Part shown: positions 25,601 through 36,500 of the stretch, one piece after another | How the letters are laid out: each line of letters opens with the position of its first letter | Position numbering within the stretch: the stretch's first letter is position 1 | Origin: Kappaphycus alvarezii | Lineage: Eukaryota > Rhodophyta > Florideophyceae > Gigartinales > Solieriaceae | Length of the DNA: 64,000 nt | Direction of reading: 5' to 3' | NCBI GenBank assembly: GCA_002205965.3 | Contig: NADL03000613.1 | Location: 930,001-994,000 of the forward strand | Translations under genes and position numbers: made by a program | Notes under the pieces: generated by a model | Database searches by the model: none | The model's input: the letters and a program-made list of their open reading frames with translations, nothing else | Told to the model about the DNA's origin: nothing

Positions 25601-26230
25601 TCGTAGCTGAATGCATCCTATACTACCGGGTCCTGTATTCATCGCTCCTTCGCTCGTCGACGTTTCCGTAGAGGATTTCGTGCACAGTAGTCTCAACTTT
25701 CCACTGTGTACCGCCATAGCCCTGAACAGGCTCCTGATTCTAACAGTACATCTACAGGAGACGTTGTCATCTGCGTACCTTGATGGGCTTACTCCATCTT
25801 AACAGCCACGTACGTCGACGTACTCTACAGTAAAGGAAACTCATTTATAATTCTCGGGTCCTTTGACATGCGATCCCTCAATCATCATGCGGAGTGACAC
25901 TAATTCTGCTATACTAAATCTGCACTCACATCACCGTTACCATACCATTGTTGGTATGAAAAGTACTGTACAAAATTCAATCATTGCCCTTTAAGATCCG
26001 TTCCAACAAAAATATTTTCATATGGGATGCAATATATTTATGTATTAAAGCATTTCATATAATGCTCACCTTTCCAACATCTTTTTACTATAGTATATTG
26101 ATATTCCAATAAGGAGACATAAGACCTGATCCATTTTATATATGAATCAGCCTTTGGCATCGCTACGCAACAGGTCGATTCCTTATGCATCGCAAGAGCA
26201 TGACAAAAAGCCTAGCTAGGTGATTGACTA
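22700..26230. other. Unresolved stretch, purine-rich on the plus strand in part
   Basis: From about 23.45 to 25.3 kb the plus strand is noticeably rich in A and G, so the longer open frames sit on the minus strand (23491-23751, 24420-24851, 24909-25211) and read as Leu/Ser/Phe-rich with no recognisable domain. These look like composition artefacts rather than genes. Around 25.5-25.8 kb composition changes to C/T-rich. Nothing here could be assigned. Confidence 0.4.
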
Positions 26231-26279
26231 ATGCATTTATCATCAAACGACGAAGGCAAGCTATTGCCTACTCTCAGCA

Positions 26280-27290
26280 ATATCTACATTTGTTGTATTT
26301 TTATCCGGCGTCTATGGCCGAGGAGAGCGGTCTGTGCCAAAAGGTATATTTTACTTTGCAGCCGTGATTTCCGGAACACCACCAATATTCTTCAAACGTC
26401 TGTACAGGATGTCTTATTCGTCTTTCATACTTCTAGCAGAAAATCTTGCCCTTATGGATGACTGCAAGTATAGGAAAAGCTTCCCACTACTACGCTTATC
26501 TGTAAAAATACGATGGATTGCACGTTGGATCCTACCTTGATATAGCCATGGCACAAAATTCGTCTCAATCTACAGTATACTACCAAATCAATGAGACAAT
26601 TTCAACTCTAGACAACTTTCTGGAGTTATCGTTTCCTTACAGGGACGAATGATGGGTGAGGCTGGCATCAAAATTATTTTCGAGAGCTAAGAGCAGTGTT
26701 CAAGATATGTGCTGAGGCGCTCCCGATGGCATCTATATTAAGATTAAAGAGCCAGCAGCTTATGAGGTTGAAAATACTTCCAGTTGCTACAATACGAAAG
26801 GCTGGTTTGACTTCAATGTGCAAGCTATATGCGGTTGGAAGTATAGATTCACCTTTTCATCCTGTCTATCACCAGGCTCTACTGCATACGCCATGAGCAG
26901 CTTATCAAACTTACTGGAGCGGTCGGATGGCGGACTTATTATTGTATTTTGGATAGCTGCTAATGAAGCTCATACCTGTGCTGGCATGCTTTTACCACCT
27001 TGGTCTGGAAGGGCTTTAAGCACAGCCAAGGACTGCTTCAATTAATGATTGTCTTCTGCACGCATACATTTTGAGCAGAGTTTTGGGATGCTAGTCCGCA
27101 GATGGGGTGTTTGTGGCGGACGTTAATTTGTACTGTAGCTAAGAACTCCAGAGTCATATCTTTTCGCGGCAAGCTTCATAAGTTTACTATAGACAATGAA
27201 TTTACACCAGACGTTCCTGTACCTTCAGATGCAGAGTTTGGTCATCATACAGATACTGAAGATCGAAAAGTGCAGATCTTAATGATTCCT
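26280..27290 (+). pseudogene. PIF/Harbinger transposase fossil
   Basis: The plus strand carries, in order: RMSYSSFILL near 26.41 kb, then LRLSVKIRWIARWILP near 26.49 kb (the Leu-rich segment before the catalytic core); SQSTVYYQINETISTLDNF; GAPDGIYIKIKEP near 26.72 kb (first catalytic Asp region); KGWFDFNVQAICGW near 26.8 kb; WIAANEAHTCAGMLLPP near 26.95 kb (second region); RIHFEQSFGMLVRRWGVF near 27.06-27.11 kb (third region, Glu in FEQSFG); and KLHKFTIDNEF near 27.17 kb (the usual CxLHNFCI tail). This is the DDE_Tnp_4 order of PIF/Harbinger transposases. Several stops and frame changes break it. It is a dead copy of about 330 residues. Confidence 0.75.
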
Positions 27291-27399
27291 TGCATCATCG
27301 GCGTCGTGATTTGGAATTTTTTCAGCTTCATGTTGACTTTACAGTAGAAATAGAGGCAAGTGTTCGACGAAGACCATTTATTTGAGCAAAACAGACTAC

Positions 27400-28650
27400 T
27401 GTAAACTGGGTCCAGTATTGTTCTCGTTTCCATTATCCTCATTTGTAACTTCGCTGTACATTGCCCTATCGATTATGTCACGCATGCAGGAGAGTCCCTT
27501 CTGCAGAAGCTCTCTAATTGACTCAGCCGCTGGAGGAAAAGGGATGTTTGTTGGAAGCGCTTCAATAGTTTTGATTATCTGCCTTTTTTGGTTATATTAG
27601 ACTCTTGACAGTTGAAGCTACCGTAATAGCCCTCTCCAGTTCTATTATGTTCAGATCAGTCCCAACCACAGATCCAGTTTCTTGTATTACGATGGTCTGC
27701 GGTTGGACGCTGCTTTCTGCTATCTTGTTGAGAGCAGCGGCTACAGATTCAGTACCCTCTTCTCTTCTTTACTTCCTTCCCCACATTTGCGTTGGAGTAA
27801 TTGAAGCTCTGCTTGCATCAATATCGTTTATGCAGGTCTCGATTTACGCGTTTCGTGGAATCAACCGCACGACTGCGTCCATGCTTGAGTGGTTACAAAA
27901 AACACAGTGCATGTACGCTATACTGTCATCTCCGCTGATGTACTCCGGGAACGTATCCGGATCGCTCTGCCCAGACCTATTGAATTTTACACAAGCAACT
28001 GTATAGTTCGAACGAAGCTTTCAACGCCTCTGCTTCAGAAAAGTTCCATTACGTGCATGGGGATGTTCTTTAGGATCAAATAGAATGAGAGAACCTTCAG
28101 TTATACCAGATAATGCGTCTGAAATGTCCGGTTGGAAGTCTTGGTTATTAAACAGCTCGAGAAACTCTTGTTCAAACGGATCGTGGCGGCCAGCGTCAAG
28201 TTCAGAACGTCTATAATTACGTTGGAACATTCGGGCAACGATAGAATAATTACGCGCATCGGCAATTCCATGACGAAGGCCAGTTCGGTGCACGATAACG
28301 CTCAGCATTGCAGCGAACGGCTCCTGTTATTGAAGAATCTACTGCTCTGTTCTCTTCCCACATAGCCGTTGCTTCCATGATTCTCGCGGTATCATATACC
28401 CTGACCCGTTCCAGTGGGGTTGAGAGCACTGCCTTTGATCCGGAACTGAAAAGTCCAATAAGTCTCAGAGCCACAGAGAGAATTTCTTGTGTAAGGCGAC
28501 GGGGTTACATTTGTTGGGTCGCAGTCATCTGTTGTGCTGGCATAGTAGCCCTTTGGTTTTTTGGCAGACTGGGGGTTGCTCCGTGAGAAGCATCGTTTTG
28601 ATTCGTGGAAAACAGAAGAGGACCGGGCACTAGTAATGTAGGGGGTCATT
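27400..28650 (-). pseudogene. Unidentified minus-strand coding remnant beside the Harbinger fossil
   Basis: Minus-strand frames 28250-28474, 28021-28308 and the continuation towards 27.4 kb look protein-like (for example IIELERAITVAST and SIRELLQKGLSCMRDIID), while the plus-strand frame 27605-28006 reads as hydrophobic shadow. PIF/Harbinger elements normally carry a second, Myb-like gene, often in the opposite direction, so this may be that gene in decay. I could not recognise a Myb/SANT motif, so the identity is inference from position only. Confidence 0.35.
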
Positions 28651-29549
28651 TGATGCGCTTTGGAACATAGGTTAACCTATTTTTCAATCATTAAAACGCC
28701 CCAGTTTTCCCCCTTGTAGGGGATGCGGGTTGAGCGTCCGCCCGGTATCAATGAGGGAAGGTAGACTCCTGATGAGATCCCAGACCAGCATTTGCTGGTG
28801 TTGAGGAGCTCCGGTCATCGGTATCTATTGGAGTAGCCATATTTGGCTAGTGTCAATTGGACCGTTGTCCTTATACGAGGACTAATTTTAGGACTTCTTT
28901 TTCAATTCAATCTTTTTTACCTCAACGCATTTCTGGTCCCTCTGCATTAGTTCATGAGTGTAGATGGCCGATCAAAGCAAACTTTTCCAGATGCTGACCT
29001 CGATTAAGGCTACAGCAGTTTTCCCTCACCAATGTCGGCTCTTCGCAAGAAGTTGTGAAAACGACTTCATTTTGGAAGGAAATATAGTTCGTTTCATCGT
29101 GGGGGTTTCAGAAACGAATTCTCATGTACAGTAAGAATTACTGTACTGTAACTTAACATAAAAACCTTTTTTGCAGTAAAAATTTCGGGCTTCCAAAACA
29201 TTTACCTTTCCAAAATGTAACGGAAACTGTCCTCACATGAGGACAGTGCTAGAACGGATACTGTAGACACTAGACTATATGGAAAAGTTGTGATGGAGGC
29301 GAGGTTGATTGTGGCGAAGGTTGTCTGGGTAGCAGACAAGTCATGGGATATGATCATCATACAGAAATACATATACTGTACTGTACAGTATACTGTGCTA
29401 CTGGTTAAGAGGGATGGGAACAGAGAAAAACATGATCAAGCCAAATTATAATATGTCATATCTTCTGCTGCCAAGTCCAACAGGATTTCCTATATATTAT
29501 ATCCCATATAAAATTTTTCTTGTTGGAACGGCCCTAACAACAGTACTAG
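28650..29549. other. Stretch without a supported gene
   Basis: No open frame of note. The motif ACTGTA/TACAGT is dense at 29.13-29.16 kb and 29.37-29.40 kb (for example TACTGTACTGTACAGTATAC). The right edge is the left end of the large hAT-type element. Confidence 0.5.
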
Positions 29550-29559
29550 GGTCACACGA

Positions 29560-29870
29560 CTGGATGACTGTCAACTGGCAGTCGACTGGATTGGCAGTCA
29601 GTTTCTATTTTTGCGGCCAGTCAACTGGATTCATCTCCAGTTAACTGGACAGGCACGTAACAGTCAAAAGAAAGACTTTCCAGTCGACTGGATTTCCAGG
29701 AGCCAGTCATTGTCCAGTCAACAGTCGACTGGGTCTTTTCAGTGTCCAATAATTGTCCAGTCAACAGTCGACTGGGTATTTTCAGGGTTCAGTCTTTGTC
29801 CAGTCAAAAGTCGACTGGATGATTCAGAACCCAGTCTCTATCCAGTCAAAAGTTGAGTATTTGACTGGAT
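29560..29870. repeat. Left subterminal array of CCAGTCGACTGG
   Basis: At least five copies of AGTCGACTGG (29580, 29682, 29723, 29766, 29809) and near variants CCAGTCAACTGG and CCAGTTAACTGG are spaced 40-100 bases apart. The motif is self-complementary, so orientation is meaningless. The same palindrome reappears only at the opposite end of the element (37.26-37.40 kb), which ties the two ends together. Confidence 0.85.
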
Positions 29871-30265
29871 TAATAGTAATAATTTACAAAAAAAATCAAG
29901 CGTGTCGTCATCGGGGGTGCTGTGGTAATTATTAAGTTGCCTGAATAACGAATGGGAATTGACTGCTCAAACAACCGACTTTGACGACGTCGGCAATTCT
30001 CCACCTTCCGAAGGAGAGGCACCTATTCCCAAACCCAGTCACCATCACGGAAAAGTCTCTCCTCTTTCCAATTCTAGATGGCAGACCGCAACATCCTCAC
30101 CCCGCCCTCACAAATGAGGACGATGCTTTCGGATGTATCTCAGAATACTCGACAGAGTTAGGATCAACACCATTTTTCCTCCGAGAGCACACCGTCGAAT
30201 GGCAGGCTAACCTTTTCTCAAATAATTGAGAGATTTTTTCCTCCCCCGGATTTGAATGCATACCA

Positions 30266-30556
30266 GTGGCCTCCTCATCCAAGTCAAGATCAGTGATTTA
30301 TGACTATGGCGTCAGTGTTATAGCAAAGCTCCCAAATATAACTGTTAAAAAGTGGTTCTGCCTAGCAACAGCCGACTGCAGAGATGTAATTCGAGTCACA
30401 TCGAACACGAGCATTGCTAACGACCATTTGAGACAAAAATATGGAACAAACTCCTCTCGCTCCATCGCACTCAGGACGAGAAAAGCAGAGTCGGATGCGG
30501 TATTAAAAAGGGAACATAGCGTCGTCTCAATCCCAAAGCATAATATCAAACGATAG
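30266..30556 (+). pseudogene. BED-type zinc-finger frame of the large hAT element
   Basis: The 96-codon frame contains KKWFCLATADCRDVIRVTSN followed by HLRQKYG. The spacing of Trp, two Cys and a downstream His fits the N-terminal DNA-binding BED finger that precedes hAT transposase cores. The frame closes before the transposase core at 30.87 kb, so either an intron lies between them or the copy is broken. Confidence 0.55.
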
Positions 30557-30866
30557 CATGAGGTCCACATTGCCAAATTCATTGTTTTACACTGCCTGCC
30601 GTTTACGATCGTAAAGTCTAAGTTTTTAAGGCTCTTAATTGGAATGTTTGACTTGCGCTGCCAGTTTAACCACTCGATGTACCCGTACTTATTGAAACGA
30701 TTATAATTTAAATGTACTTGGCGACTACTGCTACAATGAGAGCAGCCATCGCGTCACTGAGTGGTGGAGGTTCATGACCTTTACTGCATCTAGACGTTGA
30801 TTTATGGACTTGCTGTGTCACGCACGACAAACACATTGGATGAAGCATCTTCTTTATTGATCGGGA

Positions 30867-32389
30867 ATGGGAAGCAAGATCTTACTAGGCGTTCGTGCCT
30901 TTAACCCTGCATCTAGCCTGGACAATTTACGACTCTTGGAAAAGCTACTTGTATGGTGCAAAAAAGTTGCGGGTGAGTTTAATTTTTCTGTTGAACAAAT
31001 ATGCAGCACCACGTCAGACTCAGGGTCTGATTTCAAGCGACTATTCACAACAATACTTTCAGGTAAATGGGACCGTTATATTTTTCACTTGCTAAATTGC
31101 GCTCTAGTGGAAGCGTTTGGCACAATGCTGGATCCATCGAAATCGAAGAATACATCTTTTCGAGATCTCCTAAAGCAAACTAAGAAAGTGATAGAACATG
31201 TGAACAAAAGCCATGCAAAGAGAATCAAAATTCAGTACTTACAGCTCACCATGTGTGGGACACGTTTGAAGCTCATTTCAGACATGCCGCTCCGATGGCT
31301 CGGTACCGTTCGGCTTGTGGAAAGATATTTGAAGCTTTAGGATTGCATTCAAGAGCACTATTTTAGAAACGAAAGTATCGGGCAGTTCCCATTAGAAGGG
31401 CAAAAACAAGTGCTGTTGGAGTGCTTCTCCACGATGAAGCCAGTAAGAGATATAATTATTGAAGCACAGGCTACAAATTATCCGTTCGGTATCGATTCAT
31501 TTTTGGTTTTATGCATGATTAGAAGGAATTTTCTTGACCAAAATGTTCCACTGCAGATATATGATCCGTCTATTGCCGAAACAGTGGAAGGTCATTCTTC
31601 ATCTGCTTTGATTCCTGCTCACAGACTTAGTGAGTTGGCTAAACAAACCAGAACACAACTGTTGAGTGCTATTCAGAAAACGTTTTTAGAACAGGTACAA
31701 TGGTACTCCCAGGTCCTACATGCTGGAAATGCAAGTGTTTTTTCATCCCGTATACAAGTCATTGAACTGCCTGAATGCTTTCGGCGATACAGTACAGTCT
31801 GGGGAGATTCTTGATTGCGTGCTTAATGAAATATCACGCATCTCCGTTAGTATTGCGCAGAGTTCGGGATCGGTAGGGGATTTGTTGGAAGGTAATACAG
31901 CCTGGCGGAGCTGATTTGCAGACTGCGTCCGCAAATCAGCATGCAAGCTCATCTAAACAAGGCCCACGGAATTTTGCAGAGTTTGCAGATGAAGATGTAC
32001 GGCCGAATGAACTGAACGAGTCTATTGCAGAACGTCTTCAAACAGAAATTGAAGAGTGCAGTAACAATGAGTTTATTGATGCCGACTCACTTCCATCTAA
32101 TCTCCTCTTGCTTTAATAGAAAGGGAAGGAGAAAAGGTATAAATACCTGGCACCTGTCGCCCGTTGCATACTTGGGCACCCGGCGTCATCAGCCCAAATT
32201 GAGCGAGACTTTGGTGGCGCCGGGAAGGTTTTATCTGTTGTGCGAAGCTCTTTAGATGTCGCAATTGTGGATATCACTATGTTTTTACGATGCAATAGGG
32301 ATTTAATTCCTTCAGATTTCCCCGCACTGTCGGCCAGTAAGTGGAAGTCAAAACTGCCCAAGAGATTCACAGGGGCTGATTACTCACAA
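30867..32389 (+). pseudogene. hAT transposase core and dimerisation region, broken
   Basis: Plus-strand pieces follow one another: 30867-31340 (EQICSTTSDSGSDFKRLF as the catalytic-Asp region, FHLLNCALVEAFG as the following His/Cys-type helix, and MPLRWLGTVRLVERYL as the WxS/T-like block), then 31410-31814 (GFSTMKP-like stretch onward), and finally 32.14-32.39 kb, which reads YLAPVARCILGHPASSAQIE followed by RDFGGAGKVLS. That last block is the classic hAT C-terminal dimerisation motif (LA..ARKILSIPASSAPSER.FS.AG). A stop and frame changes separate the pieces. It ends at a TAA near 32389. Together with the BED finger upstream this identifies a hAT-superfamily element that is no longer intact. 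Confidence 0.75.
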
Positions 32390-32589
32390 TAAATCAGCGA
32401 TAGCGCTGAAGAAATGTATATTGAGGAATTCATTAACCAAATGGAGCACGGTGATGATAGTGCAGTTGACAGTATTTAGAATTCCACATAATAAACTTGC
32501 ATTGGGTAATTAGGTCTGCTCCCATTTTTGGTCACCTAAAGGCGCAAAAGGTTCAATAACGGATAACAACAGCACTGCTTGTGAAAGCT

Positions 32590-32614
32590 TGTATTCACCT
32601 GCCAGGTGAATACA
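32590..32614. repeat. Hairpin, 12-base arms
   Basis: TGTATTCACCTG and CAGGTGAATACA are perfect inverted copies around a single C. Degenerate copies of the arm (GGTGAATGCAGGCATTT) follow within 60 bases. Confidence 0.8.
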
Positions 32615-32743
32615 GGCATTTACAAGGTAGTTGAATACCTAGCGGGTGAATGCAGGCATTTAGAAGTTATCACGGAACAACCTCTCTATATTACTACGGA
32701 AGAGACGTAAATGCTCAGCACATATAAATCCTTATGTAACTTG

Positions 32744-32800
32744 ATATTTAGTTCTTAATGGATAACGTGCCCGACACGTTATCCATTACGAACTAAATAT
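32744..32800. repeat. Hairpin, 26-base arms with one mismatch
   Basis: The arms are 32744-32769 and 32775-32800 around the five-base loop CCCGA. 25 of 26 positions pair. It lies in the non-coding part behind the hAT transposase pieces. Confidence 0.9.
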
Positions 32801-32878
32801 GTTATCGAGTCGATGCCGTCTGCCGCTCACGTTTAATCATTCAAACAAACTCAGAAGTTGAACTGCGTTGGTGATGCT

Positions 32879-32917
32879 GTGCATGATGAGGTACAGGTCC
32901 TGTACCTCATCATGCAC
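32879..32917. repeat. Hairpin, 19-base perfect arms
   Basis: GTGCATGATGAGGTACAGG and its exact reverse complement are separated by a single T. It is the third strong foldback within 330 bases. Confidence 0.9.
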
Positions 32918-33124
32918 GGGAATCTAAAAAAGGGCAACCCCATGCTAAGCAAAGTTACGATACATAACATCAGATTCCCTGTCACGCCTGGGGGAGCACT
33001 GAGCCCTCAAGCCAAGCTTTTGTGAAAACGCGAGCAAGGGAACAGGCCAATACAAGAGATGCTCCCGAAAGTACACTCGAACGCATTTTGTTGACCTATA
33101 ATTGCGGTGCTGTCCTCTAATGTA

Positions 33125-33930
33125 AGTTTTTATTGACTTGACGTACATGAGGAACAGCTTCCTTAGGTGTCACCTTCGCCAACTCCCTCTCACCCTCCAA
33201 CAGGAGGGTTCGCTCCGGTAATACGCTCACATCTCTTAACTCGACCAGATCCGTGAAATACAGAGGATATGACTCTTTTATCACGACCTTCAGAGGTCGT
33301 GCCTTTCACTATATATACCCTCGGAGGTTACAACTCAGACGCGTCTGCGGTGCTAACTGACATGGCCCTTAATCACAAAGTACGCTGCAGCAGCCGTGAT
33401 GTCCAATGTAGCATGCCGTATGGCATGCCTTGACCCGGTCCTTTACGATACTAAATAGAGCTTCACATTCAATGTGCAATACTCATTAATTTGTCACTTA
33501 CTGCTTAGACTATTGTGAGACACACCCAACCAGAATTTGCGAGCAGTGAAGAACCCCAAGCTTTCTCCCTTAATTAACAATAGTAGACCAAAGATCAAAC
33601 TACTACAGGTCATGTCTCTAGAAGTCGCTGATTCAGGCCTTGCATGGTTTACTTACTGACCCAGTTCTATGCTTGTAAGAGAGGGGGAAACTCGTGGTGT
33701 TCCTTTACTGTGAGAGATATGTTGAGTGATACTTAGTCAACTTCTATGGCAACGTGGATATACTGATCCGTACAATGCTATGAAAACCGCTCATGCCACT
33801 CCATTCTACAAGAAAACAGCTCTCAAAAGTAACAACGTCTCTCTGCAAAATATGGAAGCAGATAAATCCACTGGTGGCTGAAACTTCGTTATGCTTTCTT
33901 GTTCATTCTCAGTGGAACGGTTCTCAAAGG
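33125..33930. other. Non-coding part of the large hAT element
   Basis: No protein-like frame. A TATATATA stretch at about 33.31 kb followed by C/G-rich sequence resembles a promoter or an LTR fragment, but no second copy is present in the window to support an LTR. Nothing else is recognised. Confidence 0.35.
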
Positions 33931-33931
33931 T

Positions 33932-34387
33932 TCAGGCTATTCTTTTCCAGCGGCACTCTGCATTGAAAGTAACCTCCAATGCGGCTTGTTTTCTGGCTAG
34001 CCTCACCTCTACTTCGTGGTAGACTGGAGTGCCATCTACGGTTGTCGTAACATTGCATAGACTATTGGATTTTTTTGCATCAGTATCTCCACGCTGCCCT
34101 ACAAGTTGACTGAGTATCAGCCAAAATATCTCTGAGAGTAAATGAACCCCCCCGTTTCCCCTCTTTTGCGTTGAGAGCCGGATTTCTGCGTTCGACACGT
34201 CTTTAGAATGTTCGCTGAGGACGTCCTTGGCTTTTGTTAATTGGTTTCGGAAATGGTAGGAAGGCAGGGTATTTTCTGTGGAGCACATAAAGATGAAAGG
34301 TGGGATGAAATGGGCATTAGAGGAATTTTGAGAAGGTTTGGAACTACCATACCCCTGTTGGTGGGTTGGACATTGGTGCGATTGCAT
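33932..34387 (-). repeat. Interspersed repeat, copy 2 (related to 10.94-11.46 kb)
   Basis: The minus-strand frame is open for 151 codons and includes TVDGTPVYHEVEVRLARKQA. It has no family I can name. Two blocks (GGAGTGCCATCTAC and a stretch ending in six or more C after GTAAATGAA) match the copy near 11.1 kb at similar spacing. The frame ends exactly where the nested Harbinger relic begins, so that element may have cut it. Confidence 0.5.
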
Positions 34388-34502
34388 AGGGGCGATCTGT
34401 GATCATTTAAACGTCGGAAATTTGGAAATTCGAAATCAATCATAATTTCATCAGCCAATCTTCGGCGTAAATCTGTCGGTTGACAATTTCCAGTTTCTTT
34501 CC

Positions 34503-35246
34503 GTGTCGGGGAAATCCAGGATTTCCCTGACATGGAAAATATCGCGAAATCATCAGCTGATGGCAAAAATCCAGTTGGATGTGGCATCATTTAACATCTA
34601 TCTTCTCCTTGCAAGTTCATCCATCTTCAAACGGTATCATCACCTCACCGTTATGACTTCTCCACCCATGCAGACATCCCGTGGATTGCAACAAGCCAAT
34701 CCAAAAAACCACGCTACTCAACACCCTCCGCAGCCAAACTCTTCCCCGATCGCTGATCCGCCATTAACTCAAAATCCACATCTAGCTGTAGGCACACAAC
34801 CAAGTGCCGTCGACCGTGCTTCTCGTCTCGAACCGGTTGCTAGTGATAGAGCACATGATATCCCAAGTGATCAAGATGACATTATTACCGAAAACAGAGT
34901 CCGGCATATCGTTCCAACCTCCTTGGCACAAGCAAAGGAAGCACTGCGAGAAGCTTATCTCGACAACAATACCTACAAGGCCATCTTGAAAGCCTTAAAT
35001 ATATCAGGTGCATGTAATGCTAAAGTTGGTACAAAGAGGAATATAGTTGCTACAAAGATGGTGCAACGTTTATTTTCAGTTGAGATGGCCCTTTGCGTCG
35101 TGAAAAGTCGTAAAGATCCTTTGTTGCCGATACCCACGGCAACCGAACATTTGATCAGTATTCCACCAAAAGTCGTCAAGACTAACAAAAGCACCCAAGG
35201 TATAGAGAATACTATTTGGCAAAGGGGGTGGCCTTTCAGTTTTTGA
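34503..35246 (+). CDS. Unidentified frame inside the nested Harbinger relic
   Basis: The 247-codon frame begins with 55 residues that partly translate the terminal-repeat side. It then has a Pro/Gln/Asn-rich segment and, from about residue 130, a better-folded part (RVRHIVPTSLAQAKEALREA, then YKAILKALNISGACNAKVGT). PIF/Harbinger elements carry an accessory gene with a Myb-like DNA-binding domain, and this would be its place, but I do not see a clear Trp-spaced Myb repeat. A likely real start is the ATG at about 34651 (MTSPPMQTS). Function is unknown, and the frame seems truncated at its 3' end relative to the coding-like sequence that follows. Confidence 0.4.
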   Translation: MSGKSRISLTWKISRNHQLMAKIQLDVASFNIYLLLASSSIFKRYHHLTVMTSPPMQTSRGLQQANPKNHATQHPPQPNSSPIADPPLTQNPHLAVGTQPSAVDRASRLEPVASDRAHDIPSDQDDIITENRVRHIVPTSLAQAKEALREAYLDNNTYKAILKALNISGACNAKVGTKRNIVATKMVQRLFSVEMALCVVKSRKDPLLPIPTATEHLISIPPKVVKTNKSTQGIENTIWQRGWPFSF

Positions 35247-36190
35247 AAACGGGGAAGTTATGCCTGGTCTTCCTACATTAAAGAACGAGCGCAACGAGAT
35301 ATAGACGACGAAACGCGAGCCAGAGTTTACTGGTGGGTAATATTGCCGCTTGCTGCATGTTTTGGTGGATTCCAGAATGACAACCGCTAGATCTCAATTA
35401 ATGGAGCCAAAGACGCGACTAGAGTTGGATGGAGAACCCATAGATCCCTAGACCGATAACATAGCCCCGTTATTTAATGATACCACGTTTCAACCACGTG
35501 CATTATCAGTTTTAGCAGGAGGGGTTACAAGAGCTGACATTATCAGTCTGGACCCTTCTGTTCGTCCCTATTAACGAGGCGGTGGCGTTTTAAAAAGGAA
35601 GTTTTCGTCATTCGAGTCCGTTTACGGAACATGTCTTTCCAGATATGAAGCGCCAGGACAAGGTGATCCGGAAGGGTTCGTTTTTTTTTACCAACGGGAA
35701 AAGCTATTTAATGTACGCCTACTGTTTCCTAAAAACCCACTCCATATAGCAGCCGTTGCAACACGGTCTCTACAAACCGATGCTCAACGCGAGGAAGGTG
35801 TCAGAAGTGGGTCACCCCGGAACTGTCTTCAGGCAGAAAGCGAAAGCGTTAAAGGCAGTAAATTAGCATTTTGGGCATGCAGGAGCTATCTTCTGCCTTT
35901 GAACCATGCTCGGAGGATGTGACGAGGGCAACAGAAGATGCAGAAAGAGATAAAGCGCGTTATGAGGCTGAGGAAGCAAAGGTCCGATCAACACAGTCAC
36001 TGCTATCCGCTATCACACAGGCGAAGGGTATGGCAAAAGACGCCGAGCATCCAGATGAGAAAGTTATTTACAAGCAGATTGTCAAGGATCCTATGGCTGA
36101 CATTTCGAAACGTCATACCAGTTAAAAACTCAAAGTAGAGAGTTTGACCAAACAGATTCTGTTTCTGAAGCTACAATATTGAAAAAGATA

Positions 36191-36500
36191 CTATCGCCTT
36201 GTTCGCGGCGTTATAAGTCCTAGAAGCCTGAGACGACTGGAGACACTATCTCGTACAGATGAGTTTTCCCTTCTTCTTTGTCTGCTTCTTTTTATATGCT
36301 GTTCGGTATGCAAATCATTTTGCAAATACACGATTGGCATGCCGGCAACATTATTCTCATCCGCAACCTCCAGACTATCGAAGTAGGACAGATCGCCTGA
36401 CTCGATGATGAAGTTGTGTAGTTTACAGGCCCCCATTAAAATCAGCGAATCTTTTGCGAGACCAAAGCGCAGTGGAGACCAAAATATTTAGGAAATAGAT
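36191..36500 (-). pseudogene. C-terminal remnant of a PIF/Harbinger transposase
   Basis: On the minus strand the sequence reads SPLRFGLAKDSLILMGACKLHNFI followed by IESGD, which matches the end of Harbinger transposases (W..L..R......ACxxLHNFCI...D). The remainder of the catalytic core to its left in the protein is missing or unreadable, in line with an internally deleted copy. Confidence 0.65.

Noticed and set aside
33125-33400. TATATATA stretch as a solo LTR
   Set aside because: No second copy, primer site or target duplication was found in the window.
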